The notes under the pieces were generated by a model. That model was not told where the DNA came from. It did no database searches and worked only from the letters and a program-made list of their open reading frames with translations. 64,000 bases of DNA from Serratia sarumanii (GTDB taxonomy: Bacteria; Pseudomonadota; Gammaproteobacteria; Enterobacterales; Enterobacteriaceae). The position numbers were made by a program, and so were the translations under genes. The stretch lies in contig NZ_CP124750.1 of NCBI RefSeq assembly GCF_029962605.1, forward strand, positions 3,286,001-3,350,000, read 5' to 3'. Shown here in pieces: positions 54,235 through 63,376 of this stretch; position 1 is the first letter of the stretch; the number at the start of each line of letters is the position of its first letter.

Positions 54235-55746
54235 ATGTCAACCGCAACGCCTTCACGCCTCGAGATGCGCAATATCTCGATCGCCTTCGCCGGCTTCAAT
54301 GCGCTGCAGGACGTGGACTTCACGCTGCAGGGCGGTTCAATCCATGCGCTGGTCGGCGCCAACGGCGCGGGCAAGTCGACGCTGATGGCGATCCTCTCCG
54401 GCGCCCACGATCATTATCGCGGCGAGATCCTGATCGACGGCCAGGCGGTGGCGATCCACTCCCCGCTGCAGGCGCGCCGCCACGGCATTCACGTGGTGCA
54501 GCAAGAGGTCGACGTCGCGCTGATCCCCACGCTGTCGGTGGCGGAAAACATCATGCTGGACTGGCTGAACGAACCGGGCCATTGGCTGAACTGGGCGGAA
54601 CTGCACCGCCGCGCCGCGCAGCTGCTGCAGCAATGGGCGCTGCCGCTCAACCCGCGCAGGCGGCTGGCGGACTGCACGCTGGCGGAAAAACAGCAGGTGC
54701 TGCTGGCGCGCGCGCTGTCGCACCGCTGCCGTTTTCTGGTGCTCGACGAACCGACCGCCCCGCTCGATCGCGCCGAGAGCGAGCGCCTGTTTAACGTGGT
54801 TCGCCGCCTGCAATCCGAAGGCATCGGCATCGTATTTATTTCCCACCGCATCCACGAACTGAGCGACATTTGCGATCGGCTGACGGTGCTGCGCGACGGC
54901 CGTCGCGTCAGCGAAGACGCCATGCGCGGGCTGAGCGGCGAACAGATCGTCGAGAAGATGCTCGGCCATCGGCTGGACGATATTTTCCCGCCGCCGCGCC
55001 CGCCGCACGCCGAGCGAACGCTGCTGCAGGTGCAAGGCTTGCGCGATCGCCACAAGCTGCGCGACGTTTCGCTGCGGCTGCATGAGGGCGAAATTCTCGG
55101 CATCGCCGGGCTGGCGGGAGCCGGCAAAACCGAGCTGTGCAAAGCGCTGTTCGGCGCCAGCGCCGTGCAGCTTGAGCGCGGCGAACTGCGCGGGCAGCCC
55201 TGGGCGCCGCGTGCGCCGCATCTCTCGGTCGAACAGGGGCTGGCGCTGGTGCCGGAGGAACGCCGCAAAGAAGGCATTTTCATCGATGAGGCGATCCCGA
55301 TGAACCTGAGCGTCAGCGCCGACGACAGCTTCTCGCGCTGGAGCCTGTTCAGCCGGCGACAAGAGCTGCGCTGGGCGCGCGAGATCATGCAGCGCCTGAA
55401 CATTCGCGCCTCGGGCCCGCAACAGCGGCTGGCGCGCCTGTCCGGCGGCAATCAACAAAAAGTGGCGATCGGCAAATGGCTGCGCGGCGACGCCGAGGTG
55501 CTGATCTTCGATGAACCGACCAAGGGCGTGGACATCAAGGCCAAGCAGGAGCTGTTCAGCCTGATCGACGGCCTGGCGCGCGCCGGCAAGGGCGTGGTTT
55601 ACGCCTCCGGCGAGTTCGCCGAACTGGTTGGCCTGTGCGATCGCATCTGCGTGCTGTGGGACGGCCGCATCGTGGCGGAGTTGAACGCCGCCGACATCGA
55701 CGAAGAAACCTTATTGCTCTATTCCACCGGAGGAACCCCTGCGTGA
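54235..55746 (+). CDS. Sugar-type ABC transporter ATPase (duplicated NBD)
   Basis: 503 residues, RbsA/XylG-like: first Walker [15 protein letters not shown], Walker [16 protein letters not shown]; second domain [46 protein letters not shown]. The first domain's signature is weak (DCTLAEKQQVLLARAL). Coupled to the permease by a GTGA overlap. No binding-protein gene lies on either side, unlike usual operons of this class. Substrate unknown. Confidence 0.88.
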   Translation: MSTATPSRLEMRNISIAFAGFNALQDVDFTLQGGSIHALVGANGAGKSTLMAILSGAHDHYRGEILIDGQAVAIHSPLQARRHGIHVVQQEVDVALIPTLSVAENIMLDWLNEPGHWLNWAELHRRAAQLLQQWALPLNPRRRLADCTLAEKQQVLLARALSHRCRFLVLDEPTAPLDRAESERLFNVVRRLQSEGIGIVFISHRIHELSDICDRLTVLRDGRRVSEDAMRGLSGEQIVEKMLGHRLDDIFPPPRPPHAERTLLQVQGLRDRHKLRDVSLRLHEGEILGIAGLAGAGKTELCKALFGASAVQLERGELRGQPWAPRAPHLSVEQGLALVPEERRKEGIFIDEAIPMNLSVSADDSFSRWSLFSRRQELRWAREIMQRLNIRASGPQQRLARLSGGNQQKVAIGKWLRGDAEVLIFDEPTKGVDIKAKQELFSLIDGLARAGKGVVYASGEFAELVGLCDRICVLWDGRIVAELNAADIDEETLLLYSTGGTPA

Positions 55747-56738
55747 GTAAAGAATTAGCCCTGCGGCCTGCGCTGCCCTGGCGCCAACAGCTGTTCGATT
55801 TCCTCTACAAATGGGGCATGCTGCTGACCGTGGCGGCGCTGATTGCCCTGTTCGGCCTGGCGTCGGACAACTTCCTCGATGCCAACAACATCATCAATAT
55901 CCTGCGTTCGATCGCCATCGTGACGGTGATCGCCATCGGCGTCTCTATCTCGCTGTCGGTCGGCGGTTTCGATCTGTCGGTCGGCTCGACCGCCTCGCTG
56001 GCCAACGCGCTGGTAATTTCGCTGTTCGTCTGGCACGGGTTCGGCACCACCGGCGCCATCGTGGTAACGCTGCTGCTGTGCACGCTGGTCGGCCTGTTCA
56101 ACGCCCTACTGATCGTGGTGTTTAGAATTCCCGATATGCTGGCGACGCTGGCCAGCCTGTTCGTGATCCAGGGCGTGGCGATGACCTACAGCTACGGCGG
56201 ATCCATCACCCAAAACATGGTGCTGCCGAATGGCGACATGGCGGAAGGCCTGATCCCGGAGGTGTTTTCCGCCCTCGGCCAGGTGCCGGTGATCGTGCTG
56301 ATCATGCTGGCGGTCACCGTGGCGGTGCAGCTGTTCCTGTCGTTGACCAAGCATGGCCGCCGCATGTATGCCATCGGCGGCAACCCCGAGGCGGCGCGCC
56401 TTTCGGGCATCCGCACCGTGCGTTACAGGGTTGCCGCTTATGTCATTTCCTCTTGGCTGGCGGCGCTTGGCGGCATCTTGCTGGCGTCACGTATCGGCTC
56501 TTCGCAGGTCAACGCCGGCGGCGGCTATCTGATGGACGCGGTGGCGGCGGCCTATATCGGCTTCTCGCTGGCCGGGGCCGGCAAACCTAATGCGCTCGGC
56601 ACTCTGATCGGCGCGGTGATCCTCGGCGTGCTGCAAAACGGGCTGGTGATGCTGTCGGTGCCCTACTACGCCATGGACATTATCAAAGGCCTGGTGCTGG
56701 CGCTGGCGCTGGCCATCACCTACATCCAAAAACGCTGA
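55743..56738 (+). CDS. Sugar-type ABC transporter permease
   Basis: 331 residues, RbsC family: [63 protein letters not shown] start at 55743 overlapping the ATPase stop. Contains about ten membrane helices. It resembles the autoinducer-2/rhamnose/ribose branch, but the sequence does not fix the substrate. The siderophore locus begins 245 bp downstream, probably unrelated. Confidence 0.88.
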   Translation: MSKELALRPALPWRQQLFDFLYKWGMLLTVAALIALFGLASDNFLDANNIINILRSIAIVTVIAIGVSISLSVGGFDLSVGSTASLANALVISLFVWHGFGTTGAIVVTLLLCTLVGLFNALLIVVFRIPDMLATLASLFVIQGVAMTYSYGGSITQNMVLPNGDMAEGLIPEVFSALGQVPVIVLIMLAVTVAVQLFLSLTKHGRRMYAIGGNPEAARLSGIRTVRYRVAAYVISSWLAALGGILLASRIGSSQVNAGGGYLMDAVAAAYIGFSLAGAGKPNALGTLIGAVILGVLQNGLVMLSVPYYAMDIIKGLVLALALAITYIQKR

Positions 56739-56820
56739 TCCTCCCCGGCGCACGCCCGCTGCGCCGCTTTTCCCTTTAATTCATCCGGTTAACCTTTCCC
56801 GCCAGCAAAACCAGCATACA

Positions 56821-56839
56821 AATGATATGGATTATCATT
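56821..56839 (+). promoter_or_regulatory. Fur box upstream of the TonB receptor gene
   Basis: AATGATATGGATTATCATT fits the Fur consensus GATAATGATAATCATTATC at most positions and is palindromic. It lies about 145 bp before the receptor start. Predicts repression by iron-loaded Fur. Confidence 0.75.
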
Positions 56840-56982
56840 AGCGTTTACATTCAGAAAAAAATCCTTACAATAGCCTCACGCAACGTTGACGAAGCTAAGC
56901 ATTTCTCAGCGAAAGACGAACAATTTCATTAGAAATTCAATTGGTTAATTACTTTCACTTCAATCCAGGAAAGGTTTACCTC

Positions 56983-58971
56983 ATGGAAACGCCACGTTAC
57001 AGCAAGCTCGCCGCTCTGGTGATCGCCTCACTCAGCGCCACCGCCGCGCTGGCCGCGCCGCAGGACGACACCCAGGACACCATGGTCGTCACCGCCTCCG
57101 GCTTCCAGCAAAAAATTCAGGACTCCGCCGCTTCCATCTCGGTGATCCCGCGCCAGCAGATCGAAGACAAGGCCTATCGCGACGTGACCGACGCGCTGAA
57201 AGACGTGCCGGGCGTGGTGATCACCGGCGGCGCCAGCAGCAGTGACATCAGCATCCGCGGCATGTCCTCCAAGTACACCCTGATCCTGGTGGACGGCAAG
57301 CGCGTCGACACCCGCGGCACCCGTCCGAACAGCGACAACGCCGGCATCGAACAGGGCTGGCTGCCGCCGATGGAAGCCATCGAGCGCATCGAAGTGGTGC
57401 GCGGGCCGATGTCTTCGCTGTACGGCTCCGACGCCATGGGCGGCGTGATCAACGTCATCACTCGCAAGACCTCCCGCACCGAGTGGAAAGGCTCGCTGCA
57501 CGGCGACGCCACCATTCAGGAAAACCGCGATTCCGGCGATCTGTTCCAGACCAACGCCTACGCCTCCGGCCCGCTGGTTGAAGGGCTGCTCGGCCTGCGG
57601 GTCAACGGCCTGCTGTCGCGCCGCGCGGAAGATAAAATCGTCAACGGTTACAACGAACAGCGCATGCGCAGCGGCACCGCGGTGTTCACCCTGACGCCGG
57701 ACGAGAAAAACGAATTCGACTTCGAAATCGGCCGTTCGCTGCAAGATCGCAACAGCACGCCGGGCAAATCGGTGGTGGCGGAGCGCTGCAGCAAAGGCAA
57801 ATGCTCGCCTACGTCCCGCAGCGAAAGCCTGTATACGCGCACCAACTACTCGCTGACCCACAACGGCTATTATGACTTCGGCAACTCCACCAGCTACGTG
57901 CAGCGCGAAGAAACCGGTAACCCGGGCCGTAACATGAAGGCCTACAACACCATCTTCAACACCCAGAACCAGTTCGAGCTGGGTTCCCACATGCTGAACC
58001 TCGGCGGCCAATACCGCTATGAAAAACTGGGCGACGGCGGCAACCAGCTTGAGTCGGCTCAAGGTCTCAGCAAGCTGACGCGCTGGAGCTGGGCATTGTT
58101 CGCTGAAGACGAATGGGCGCTGACCAACGACTTCAGCCTGACCAGCGGCATCCGCATGGATCAGGATGAAAACTTCGGCAGCCACTGGACCCCGCGCATG
58201 TACGGCGTCTGGCACCTGACCGAACAGTGGACGCTGAAAGGCGGCGTCTCCGCCGGTTACAAATCGCCGGATCTGCGCCAATCCTCCCCTAACTGGGGGC
58301 AGGTCACCGGCGGCGGCGTGCGTAAAGGCATCATCGTCGGTAACCCGGATTTGCAGCCAGAGAAGAGCCTGAGCGAAGAAATCGGCCTGATGTGGGATAG
58401 CCTGAAAGGCGTTAACGCCGGCGTGACGGTCTTCAACACCGACTTTAAAGACAAAATCACCGAAGTGCGCCGCTGCGAAGACACGCCGGATTGCACCATC
58501 GGCGGCACGTCCTACGACTTTATCAGCGATCGCGTCAACGTCGACAAAGCCAATATGCGCGGCGTAGAAGCCACCTTCGGCTGGCAGATCAACAAAGACT
58601 GGAAGTGGAACACCAACTACACCTACACCGCTTCCGAACAGAAGAGCGGCGAGTTCCAGGGCAAGGCGCTCAACCAGATGCCGAAGCACATGCTGAACAC
58701 CGTGCTGGACTGGCGCGCCACGCAGGACCTCAGCCTGTGGTCGCGCGTTAACTTCCGCAGCCGCACCTCTGACTACCTGAGCCGCACCTCGATGGCCAAG
58801 AGCACGCCGTCCTACACCTTCGTCGATGCAGGCCTGAGCTACCAGGCGGCGAAAAACCTGCAGCTGACCGGCGGGGTCTACAACATCCTCGACAAGACCG
58901 TGGATTACGACCACTACAACACCACGCTGGACGGCCGCCGTTACACCGTCGGCATGACCTATAACTTCTGA
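56983..58971 (+). CDS. TonB-dependent catecholate-type siderophore receptor
   Basis: 662 residues: signal peptide ending AALA-APQDD, TonB box DTMVVTAS, plug domain (about 35-165, GVVITGGASSSDISIRGMSS, ERIEVVRGPMSSLYGSDAMG) and a 22-strand barrel ending in TYNF. The plug is closest in pattern to CirA/FepA/IrgA-type receptors. Two Cys pairs (CSKGKC, CEDTPDC) mark extracellular loops. I start at ATG 56983 behind AGGAAAGG. Followed by its own binding protein and, on the other strand, an ABC transporter. Confidence 0.9.
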   Translation: METPRYSKLAALVIASLSATAALAAPQDDTQDTMVVTASGFQQKIQDSAASISVIPRQQIEDKAYRDVTDALKDVPGVVITGGASSSDISIRGMSSKYTLILVDGKRVDTRGTRPNSDNAGIEQGWLPPMEAIERIEVVRGPMSSLYGSDAMGGVINVITRKTSRTEWKGSLHGDATIQENRDSGDLFQTNAYASGPLVEGLLGLRVNGLLSRRAEDKIVNGYNEQRMRSGTAVFTLTPDEKNEFDFEIGRSLQDRNSTPGKSVVAERCSKGKCSPTSRSESLYTRTNYSLTHNGYYDFGNSTSYVQREETGNPGRNMKAYNTIFNTQNQFELGSHMLNLGGQYRYEKLGDGGNQLESAQGLSKLTRWSWALFAEDEWALTNDFSLTSGIRMDQDENFGSHWTPRMYGVWHLTEQWTLKGGVSAGYKSPDLRQSSPNWGQVTGGGVRKGIIVGNPDLQPEKSLSEEIGLMWDSLKGVNAGVTVFNTDFKDKITEVRRCEDTPDCTIGGTSYDFISDRVNVDKANMRGVEATFGWQINKDWKWNTNYTYTASEQKSGEFQGKALNQMPKHMLNTVLDWRATQDLSLWSRVNFRSRTSDYLSRTSMAKSTPSYTFVDAGLSYQAAKNLQLTGGVYNILDKTVDYDHYNTTLDGRRYTVGMTYNF

Positions 58972-59026
58972 TGCCCCCGGGCGCGCGCTGCGCGCCCTTT
59001 TCATTCCATCACCGTGAGGAAGCCCC

Positions 59027-59974
59027 ATGAGATTACGCCGCTCCCCCCTGATGATCGCCCTGCTGGCAACGATGGCGCTGGCGGGTTGCCACAGCAAAAC
59101 CGACGCGCCGGTGGCTCCGGCCACCGTCAACGTCCAGCACCTGAACGGCAGCACCGAGGTGAAAAAGCACCCGCAGCGCATCGTGGTGCTGGATTACGCC
59201 TCGCTGGAAACGCTGCAGCTGTTGGGCGTCGAGCCGCTGGCGCTGCCCGGCAACCGCAAGAACTTGCCGGATAGCCTGAAGCGCTATCAGGACGACAAAT
59301 ACCTCAATGCCGGCACCCTGTTCGAGCCGGATATGGCCGTGCTGCGCGCCGCCAAGCCGGATCTGATCCTGATCGCCGGCCGGGCGTCCAAAGCCTATGA
59401 CGAGCTGAACGCGCTGGCGCCGACGCTGAACATGTCCGTCGATCCGCAGGATCAGCTGGGCAGCCTGAAACAGCGCACGCTGCAGCTGGGCGAGCTGTTC
59501 GATAAGCAGCAACAGGCACAGGCGGCGGTCGATAAGCTGGATGCGCAGATCGCGGCGGTCAAACCGCAGGCCGCTCAGGCCGGGCGCGGGCTGGTGGTGC
59601 TGTTCTCCGGCGGCAAGATCAGCGCCTACGCCCCCAAGAGCCGTTTCAGCTTCGTCTATGACGCCCTCGGCTTCGCGTCTGCGCTGCAGTCCGACGAAAA
59701 AGACGTGCGCGGCAACAAGCTGACGCCTGAGCAGGTGGCCAAACTGAATCCGGACTGGCTGTTCGTCATCGACAGAGACGCCGCGACCGGGCGGCCGAAC
59801 GCGGTGGCGCCGCAGAAGATCCTCACCGGCACCGCGCTGAAGAAAACCACGGCGGTGAAAAAAGGCCAGGTGGTTTACCTGCCGGCGGCCGAGGTGTATC
59901 TGTCCGGCGGCATCGTCACCGCCCAGCACGTCGTCGAACGCGTGAGCGAGGCGCTGAACCACGCAGCACGATAA
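59027..59974 (+). CDS. Siderophore ABC transporter binding lipoprotein
   Basis: 315 residues with a lipobox (ALAGC, Cys22) and a type III periplasmic binding fold: PQRIVVLDYASLETLQLLGV, KPDLILIAGRASKAYDEL, and KLNPDWLFVIDRDAATGRPN. It resembles the FatB/CeuE/VctP group that binds catecholate siderophores such as enterobactin-type or petrobactin-type compounds. An outer lipoprotein anchor is unusual in Gram-negatives but common in this group. Lies 55 bp behind the receptor gene, probably in one operon. Confidence 0.88.
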   Translation: MRLRRSPLMIALLATMALAGCHSKTDAPVAPATVNVQHLNGSTEVKKHPQRIVVLDYASLETLQLLGVEPLALPGNRKNLPDSLKRYQDDKYLNAGTLFEPDMAVLRAAKPDLILIAGRASKAYDELNALAPTLNMSVDPQDQLGSLKQRTLQLGELFDKQQQAQAAVDKLDAQIAAVKPQAAQAGRGLVVLFSGGKISAYAPKSRFSFVYDALGFASALQSDEKDVRGNKLTPEQVAKLNPDWLFVIDRDAATGRPNAVAPQKILTGTALKKTTAVKKGQVVYLPAAEVYLSGGIVTAQHVVERVSEALNHAAR

Positions 59975-59976
59975 AG

Positions 59977-60004
59977 AAAGCCCGGCGATGCCGGGCTTTT
60001 TCTT
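59977..60004. terminator. Bidirectional terminator between convergent siderophore genes
   Basis: AAAGCCCGGC-GAT-GCCGGGCTTT followed by TTTTC on the + strand and by a T-rich end on the other. It serves both the binding-protein and the ATPase transcripts. Confidence 0.92.
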
Positions 60005-60007
60005 GGA

Positions 60008-60796
60008 TTAAATCGTCGGCTGGTTCACCAGACCGTCTATCAGCACCTGCGGCGTGCCCTGCGAACAGCGCTCGATACGCCCGCGCACGCCGTAGACTCG
60101 CGCCAGGCTCTGCGGCGTAATCACCTGATCCGGCGCGCCGTCGGCGATCAGATCGCCATCCTGCAGCATCAGCACGTGGTCGCCGTGGCGCAGCGCGATG
60201 TTGATGTCGTGCACCACCACCACCGTCACGATGTTGCGCTTGCGGGTTTCGCGGCGCACCAAATCCATCACGTGGAATTGATAGTTGAGATCGAGCGCGC
60301 TCAGCGGTTCATCCAGCAGCAGCAGCGAGGGCTGACGGATCAGCGACTGCGCCAACCCCACCAGCTGTTTCTGGCCGCCGGACAGCTGATCGAGATAGCT
60401 CAGCGCCAGGTGGGCGATGCCCAACTGCTCCAGCAAAGCCATCACTTCCGCTTCGCTGCCGGCGTTGCTGCGGCCGCCCGAGGCGCGCTGCGCCACGATG
60501 ATCGACTCCAGCACGTGCAGATGCACCCCGGCGGGCAGCGACTGCGGCAAATACACCACTTTCTCCGCCCGACGGGCGAACGGCATCTGCATCAGATCGC
60601 CGTCGTCCAGCCACAGCTTGCCCTGCGCCGGGTTCAGCCCGGCCAGCGAGCGCAGCAGCGTCGATTTGCCGCTGCCGTTCGGCCCCAGCAGCACGGTGAT
60701 TTGCCCGCGCGGCAGCATCGGCACCGAGAGATCGTCGATCACCTGGCGCTTCGGGTAGCCCGCCGAGAAGTGTTCTATTCGCAGGCCCTGGCTCAT
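60008..60796 (-). CDS. Siderophore ABC transporter ATPase (FecE/VctC-like)
   Basis: 262 residues: Walker A GPNGSGKSTLLRSLAG, signature LSGGQKQLVGLAQSL, Walker B LLLLDEPLSALD, switch VVVHDINIALRHGD. Follows its permease gene with a 4-nt overlap on the minus strand and converges on the binding-protein gene. Powers uptake of the ferric siderophore across the inner membrane. Confidence 0.92.
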   Translation of the reverse strand: MSQGLRIEHFSAGYPKRQVIDDLSVPMLPRGQITVLLGPNGSGKSTLLRSLAGLNPAQGKLWLDDGDLMQMPFARRAEKVVYLPQSLPAGVHLHVLESIIVAQRASGGRSNAGSEAEVMALLEQLGIAHLALSYLDQLSGGQKQLVGLAQSLIRQPSLLLLDEPLSALDLNYQFHVMDLVRRETRKRNIVTVVVVHDINIALRHGDHVLMLQDGDLIADGAPDQVITPQSLARVYGVRGRIERCSQGTPQVLIDGLVNQPTI

Positions 60797-61875
60797 ACGT
60801 TCCCCCGGTGGCGCAGAATAATGCTCAGGAAGAACGGCACCCCGACCAGCGACGTGACGATGCCCACCGGAATGATCACCCCGGGCACCAGATTTTTCGA
60901 CGCCACCGAGGCCATCGACAGCACCAGCGCGCCAATCAGCGCGCTGGCCGGCAGATAGAAACGGTGATCTTCGCCGAAGATCATGCGGGCGATGTGCGGC
61001 GCCACCAGGCCGATAAAGCCGATCGGCCCGACGAACGCCACCGCCAGCGCCGAAAGGATGCTGATGCGCAGCAGCGTGGTCAGCCGCAGACGGCGCACGT
61101 CGATGCCGAAGCTCACCGCCCGGTCTTCACCCAGGCGCAGCGCGGTCAGTTTCCACGAGCTCATCATCGACAGCGGCAGCAGCACGGCGAACACGCCGAA
61201 CAGAATGCCCAGCTTGTCCCACGAGGCGCGCGCCAGGCTGCCCATGGTCCAGAACACCAGCCCCTGCAGCGTGTCCTCGCTGGCGATGAACTGCATCATC
61301 GACACCAGCGCGTTGAAGGTAAACACCAGCGCGATGCCGAACAGCACCACGCCGGAGGTGGCGACCCGCGTCCAGCGCGTGATGCCGTCGAGCATCAGCG
61401 CGGCGAACAGCGCGAAGATAAAGGCGTTGGCGGAGATGAACCACTGATCGGGAATGCCCGGAATGCCGATGCCGAGCACGATCGCCAGCGCGGCACCAAA
61501 GGCCGCGGCGGAAGACACACCGAGGGTAAAGGGGCTGGCCAGCGGGTTATTCAGGATGGTCTGCATTTCCGCCCCGGCCAGGCCGAGCGCAAACCCCACC
61601 ACCACCGCCATCAGCGCGTAAGGCAAGCGGATGTCCCAGACGATCACCCGCGTGCCGGCATCGGCCGCCGCGGGGTCAAGCAGCGTTTGCCATAAGGACG
61701 ACAGCGACAGCCCGGACGGCCCCATGGTGAAATCCAGCAGCAGCGAGCCCAGGATCGCCAGTGCCAATACGCCCATCATCAACAGGCGATGGCGAAGAAT
61801 ATGCTGATAACGCCCCATCACGCCGGCGTTGGGTTTCCCCTTGGCGTCAGTCATGGGATCGGTGGATACGCTCAT
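60793..61875 (-). CDS. Siderophore ABC transporter permease (FecCD family)
   Basis: 360 residues, about ten helices: LGLAGAEMQTILNNPLASPF, FTLGVSSAAAFGAAL, VAFVGPIGFIGLVAPHIARM and the ATPase-contact loop HRFYLPASALIGA. Only one permease gene is present, so it probably works as a homodimer, as in FecCD-family systems with a single permease. ATG start at 61873-61875; Fur-box-like site about 100 bp upstream. Confidence 0.92.
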   Translation of the reverse strand: MSVSTDPMTDAKGKPNAGVMGRYQHILRHRLLMMGVLALAILGSLLLDFTMGPSGLSLSSLWQTLLDPAAADAGTRVIVWDIRLPYALMAVVVGFALGLAGAEMQTILNNPLASPFTLGVSSAAAFGAALAIVLGIGIPGIPDQWFISANAFIFALFAALMLDGITRWTRVATSGVVLFGIALVFTFNALVSMMQFIASEDTLQGLVFWTMGSLARASWDKLGILFGVFAVLLPLSMMSSWKLTALRLGEDRAVSFGIDVRRLRLTTLLRISILSALAVAFVGPIGFIGLVAPHIARMIFGEDHRFYLPASALIGALVLSMASVASKNLVPGVIIPVGIVTSLVGVPFFLSIILRHRGNV

Positions 61876-61977
61876 TCGTTAAGATACCTGTTACAACCAT
61901 CATGACAGCGGCGCGAAAGCGTCCGCCGTAAACCGCGCGGCGACAGCCTGCGCGCAGCCGTCAACAATAAAGCAAAC

Positions 61978-61996
61978 GATAATACTTATCAATCAT
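61978..61996 (-). promoter_or_regulatory. Possible Fur box upstream of the permease gene
   Basis: GATAATACTTATCAATCAT agrees with the Fur consensus over its GATAAT and TATC parts; less perfect than the box at 56821. Would let both arms of the siderophore locus respond to iron together. Confidence 0.5.
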
Positions 61997-62230
61997 ATCA
62001 ATAGGTGAAAACGGCGTTATCGAAATGTAATAAATTGTTTTTCCACGCCATTCTTCAATCCATCGCGTTTACCCCCGCTGCGGCCAGCAGGTTCATTATT
62101 CTGAAAGTTATTCCTGATCCGACCAGACTCTGACAAATAACGAAAAAACCACATAGAATCCAAAATCACAGCACCGAGCGTGCAAAAAACTTCAGGCCGC
62201 CGCAAGAGCGGCCTTATTGACGAGGCTGTA

Positions 62231-63331
62231 ATGAGAAGTCCATCTCCGGCGGTAACGCCCAAACGCCCGGCGCTGCTGAACTGGCTGTTGCACAGCCCGC
62301 TGCACGCCGATGACGAGCCGTTTAAACGCCAGCTGCGGCTCACGCTGACGCCCTCTCCTCTCACTCCCTGGCTGAATGCCGTGGGGCCGGCGGCGCTGTT
62401 GGTGGGGTACGCCTGGCTGAACCAGCGGCTGGTCGGTATCGTTCTGCTGCTGCTGTTGCTGCTGCTGACCGCCGGGCGCGCCTGGCTGGCGCAGAGGCGC
62501 CAACCCGCCTGGCCGGACGCCATGCTGGTGACGGTGTTGCTGTGGATGCTGCTGGTCGGCGCCAGCGCCGCGCTGGCGATGCTGTCGGGCCGCTTTGTGC
62601 TGATCCTGTTCGCCGGTCTGACGATCACCGCTCTGGCCTGCTGGCTGATGCAGCGCCATGCCGCCGCGCCGCGTTTCGCGCTGCTTGAGGTGATCGCGCT
62701 GACGCTGCCCTACCTGCTGGCGGCGCCGCTGTCGCGCGTGCAAAACCTGTTCGTCCTGGCGGATCTCACGCCGCTGTGGCTGGTGCTGGCCCATGGCATG
62801 ATCGCGCGCTACCACCGCCAGCGGGTACAGCACGTCACGCTGGCGTGGGAGAAGCAGCAGGCGTCCCACCGCGATCGCCTGACCGGCTTCCTCAACCGCG
62901 CGGGCGGTGAGGCGGTGATGCGCAACATCTGCCGCCCTGGTACGACACAGCCAATCTCTCACCTGTTCATTCTTGAATTCGGCCCGCTGGCGGCGCTTTA
63001 CCAAAGCCACGGCGTGCAGATCGGCGACGACGTGCTGCGCACCGTCGGCGAGCGCCTCAAGACGCTGATCCGCCCCAGCGACTACGTCTGCCGCTACACC
63101 GGCGGCCTGTTTTTGATACTGGTGCACGATCTGCCCTACGGCGCGGAAAGCGAGTTCCTGGCGCGCATTGTGCCGCCGCTGGAAGCGCCCTACGATTTTG
63201 GCGCGTTCGGCGAGGTGAACATGCAACTCAACGCCGGCATTTTGGCGCTGACGCAGGATTATGCGACGGTGGAAGATTTGATGAGTTCGGCGCAGCAGGC
63301 ACTGGCGGAAGCCAAAGGCGGGAAAAAGTAA
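62231..63331 (+). CDS. Membrane-bound GGDEF-domain protein with degenerate active site
   Basis: 366 residues: four to six N-terminal hydrophobic helices (about 45-195, including the Leu-rich IVLLLLLLLLTAGRAWLAQR) and a C-terminal GGDEF-fold domain. The start of that fold is normal (HRDRLTGFLNRAGGEAVMR), but the GG[DE]EF site reads RYTGGLFLILVHD, lacking both acidic residues needed for c-di-GMP synthesis. It is probably a c-di-GMP- or GTP-sensing or scaffolding protein rather than a cyclase. I prefer ATG 62231; a GTG at 62180 would add 17 residues. Confidence 0.82.
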   Translation: MRSPSPAVTPKRPALLNWLLHSPLHADDEPFKRQLRLTLTPSPLTPWLNAVGPAALLVGYAWLNQRLVGIVLLLLLLLLTAGRAWLAQRRQPAWPDAMLVTVLLWMLLVGASAALAMLSGRFVLILFAGLTITALACWLMQRHAAAPRFALLEVIALTLPYLLAAPLSRVQNLFVLADLTPLWLVLAHGMIARYHRQRVQHVTLAWEKQQASHRDRLTGFLNRAGGEAVMRNICRPGTTQPISHLFILEFGPLAALYQSHGVQIGDDVLRTVGERLKTLIRPSDYVCRYTGGLFLILVHDLPYGAESEFLARIVPPLEAPYDFGAFGEVNMQLNAGILALTQDYATVEDLMSSAQQALAEAKGGKK

Positions 63332-63335
63332 AACC

Positions 63336-63363
63336 ACACGCGGCGGGAGCTCCCGCCGCGTGT
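63336..63363. terminator. 28-bp perfect palindrome between convergent genes
   Basis: ACACGCGGCGGGAG followed directly by CTCCCGCCGCGTGT: 14-bp arms with no spacer. On the minus strand it is followed by GGTTTTACTTTTT, so it probably terminates the lysP transcript; on the plus strand there is no T run. Confidence 0.75.
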
Positions 63364-63376
63364 CACTCACCGAAGA

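Noticed and set aside
57028..59181. 717-codon open frame antisense to the TonB receptor gene
   Set aside because: A shadow of high-GC coding: His/Gln/Val/Ala-rich, no family pattern, and it lies opposite a well-supported receptor gene.
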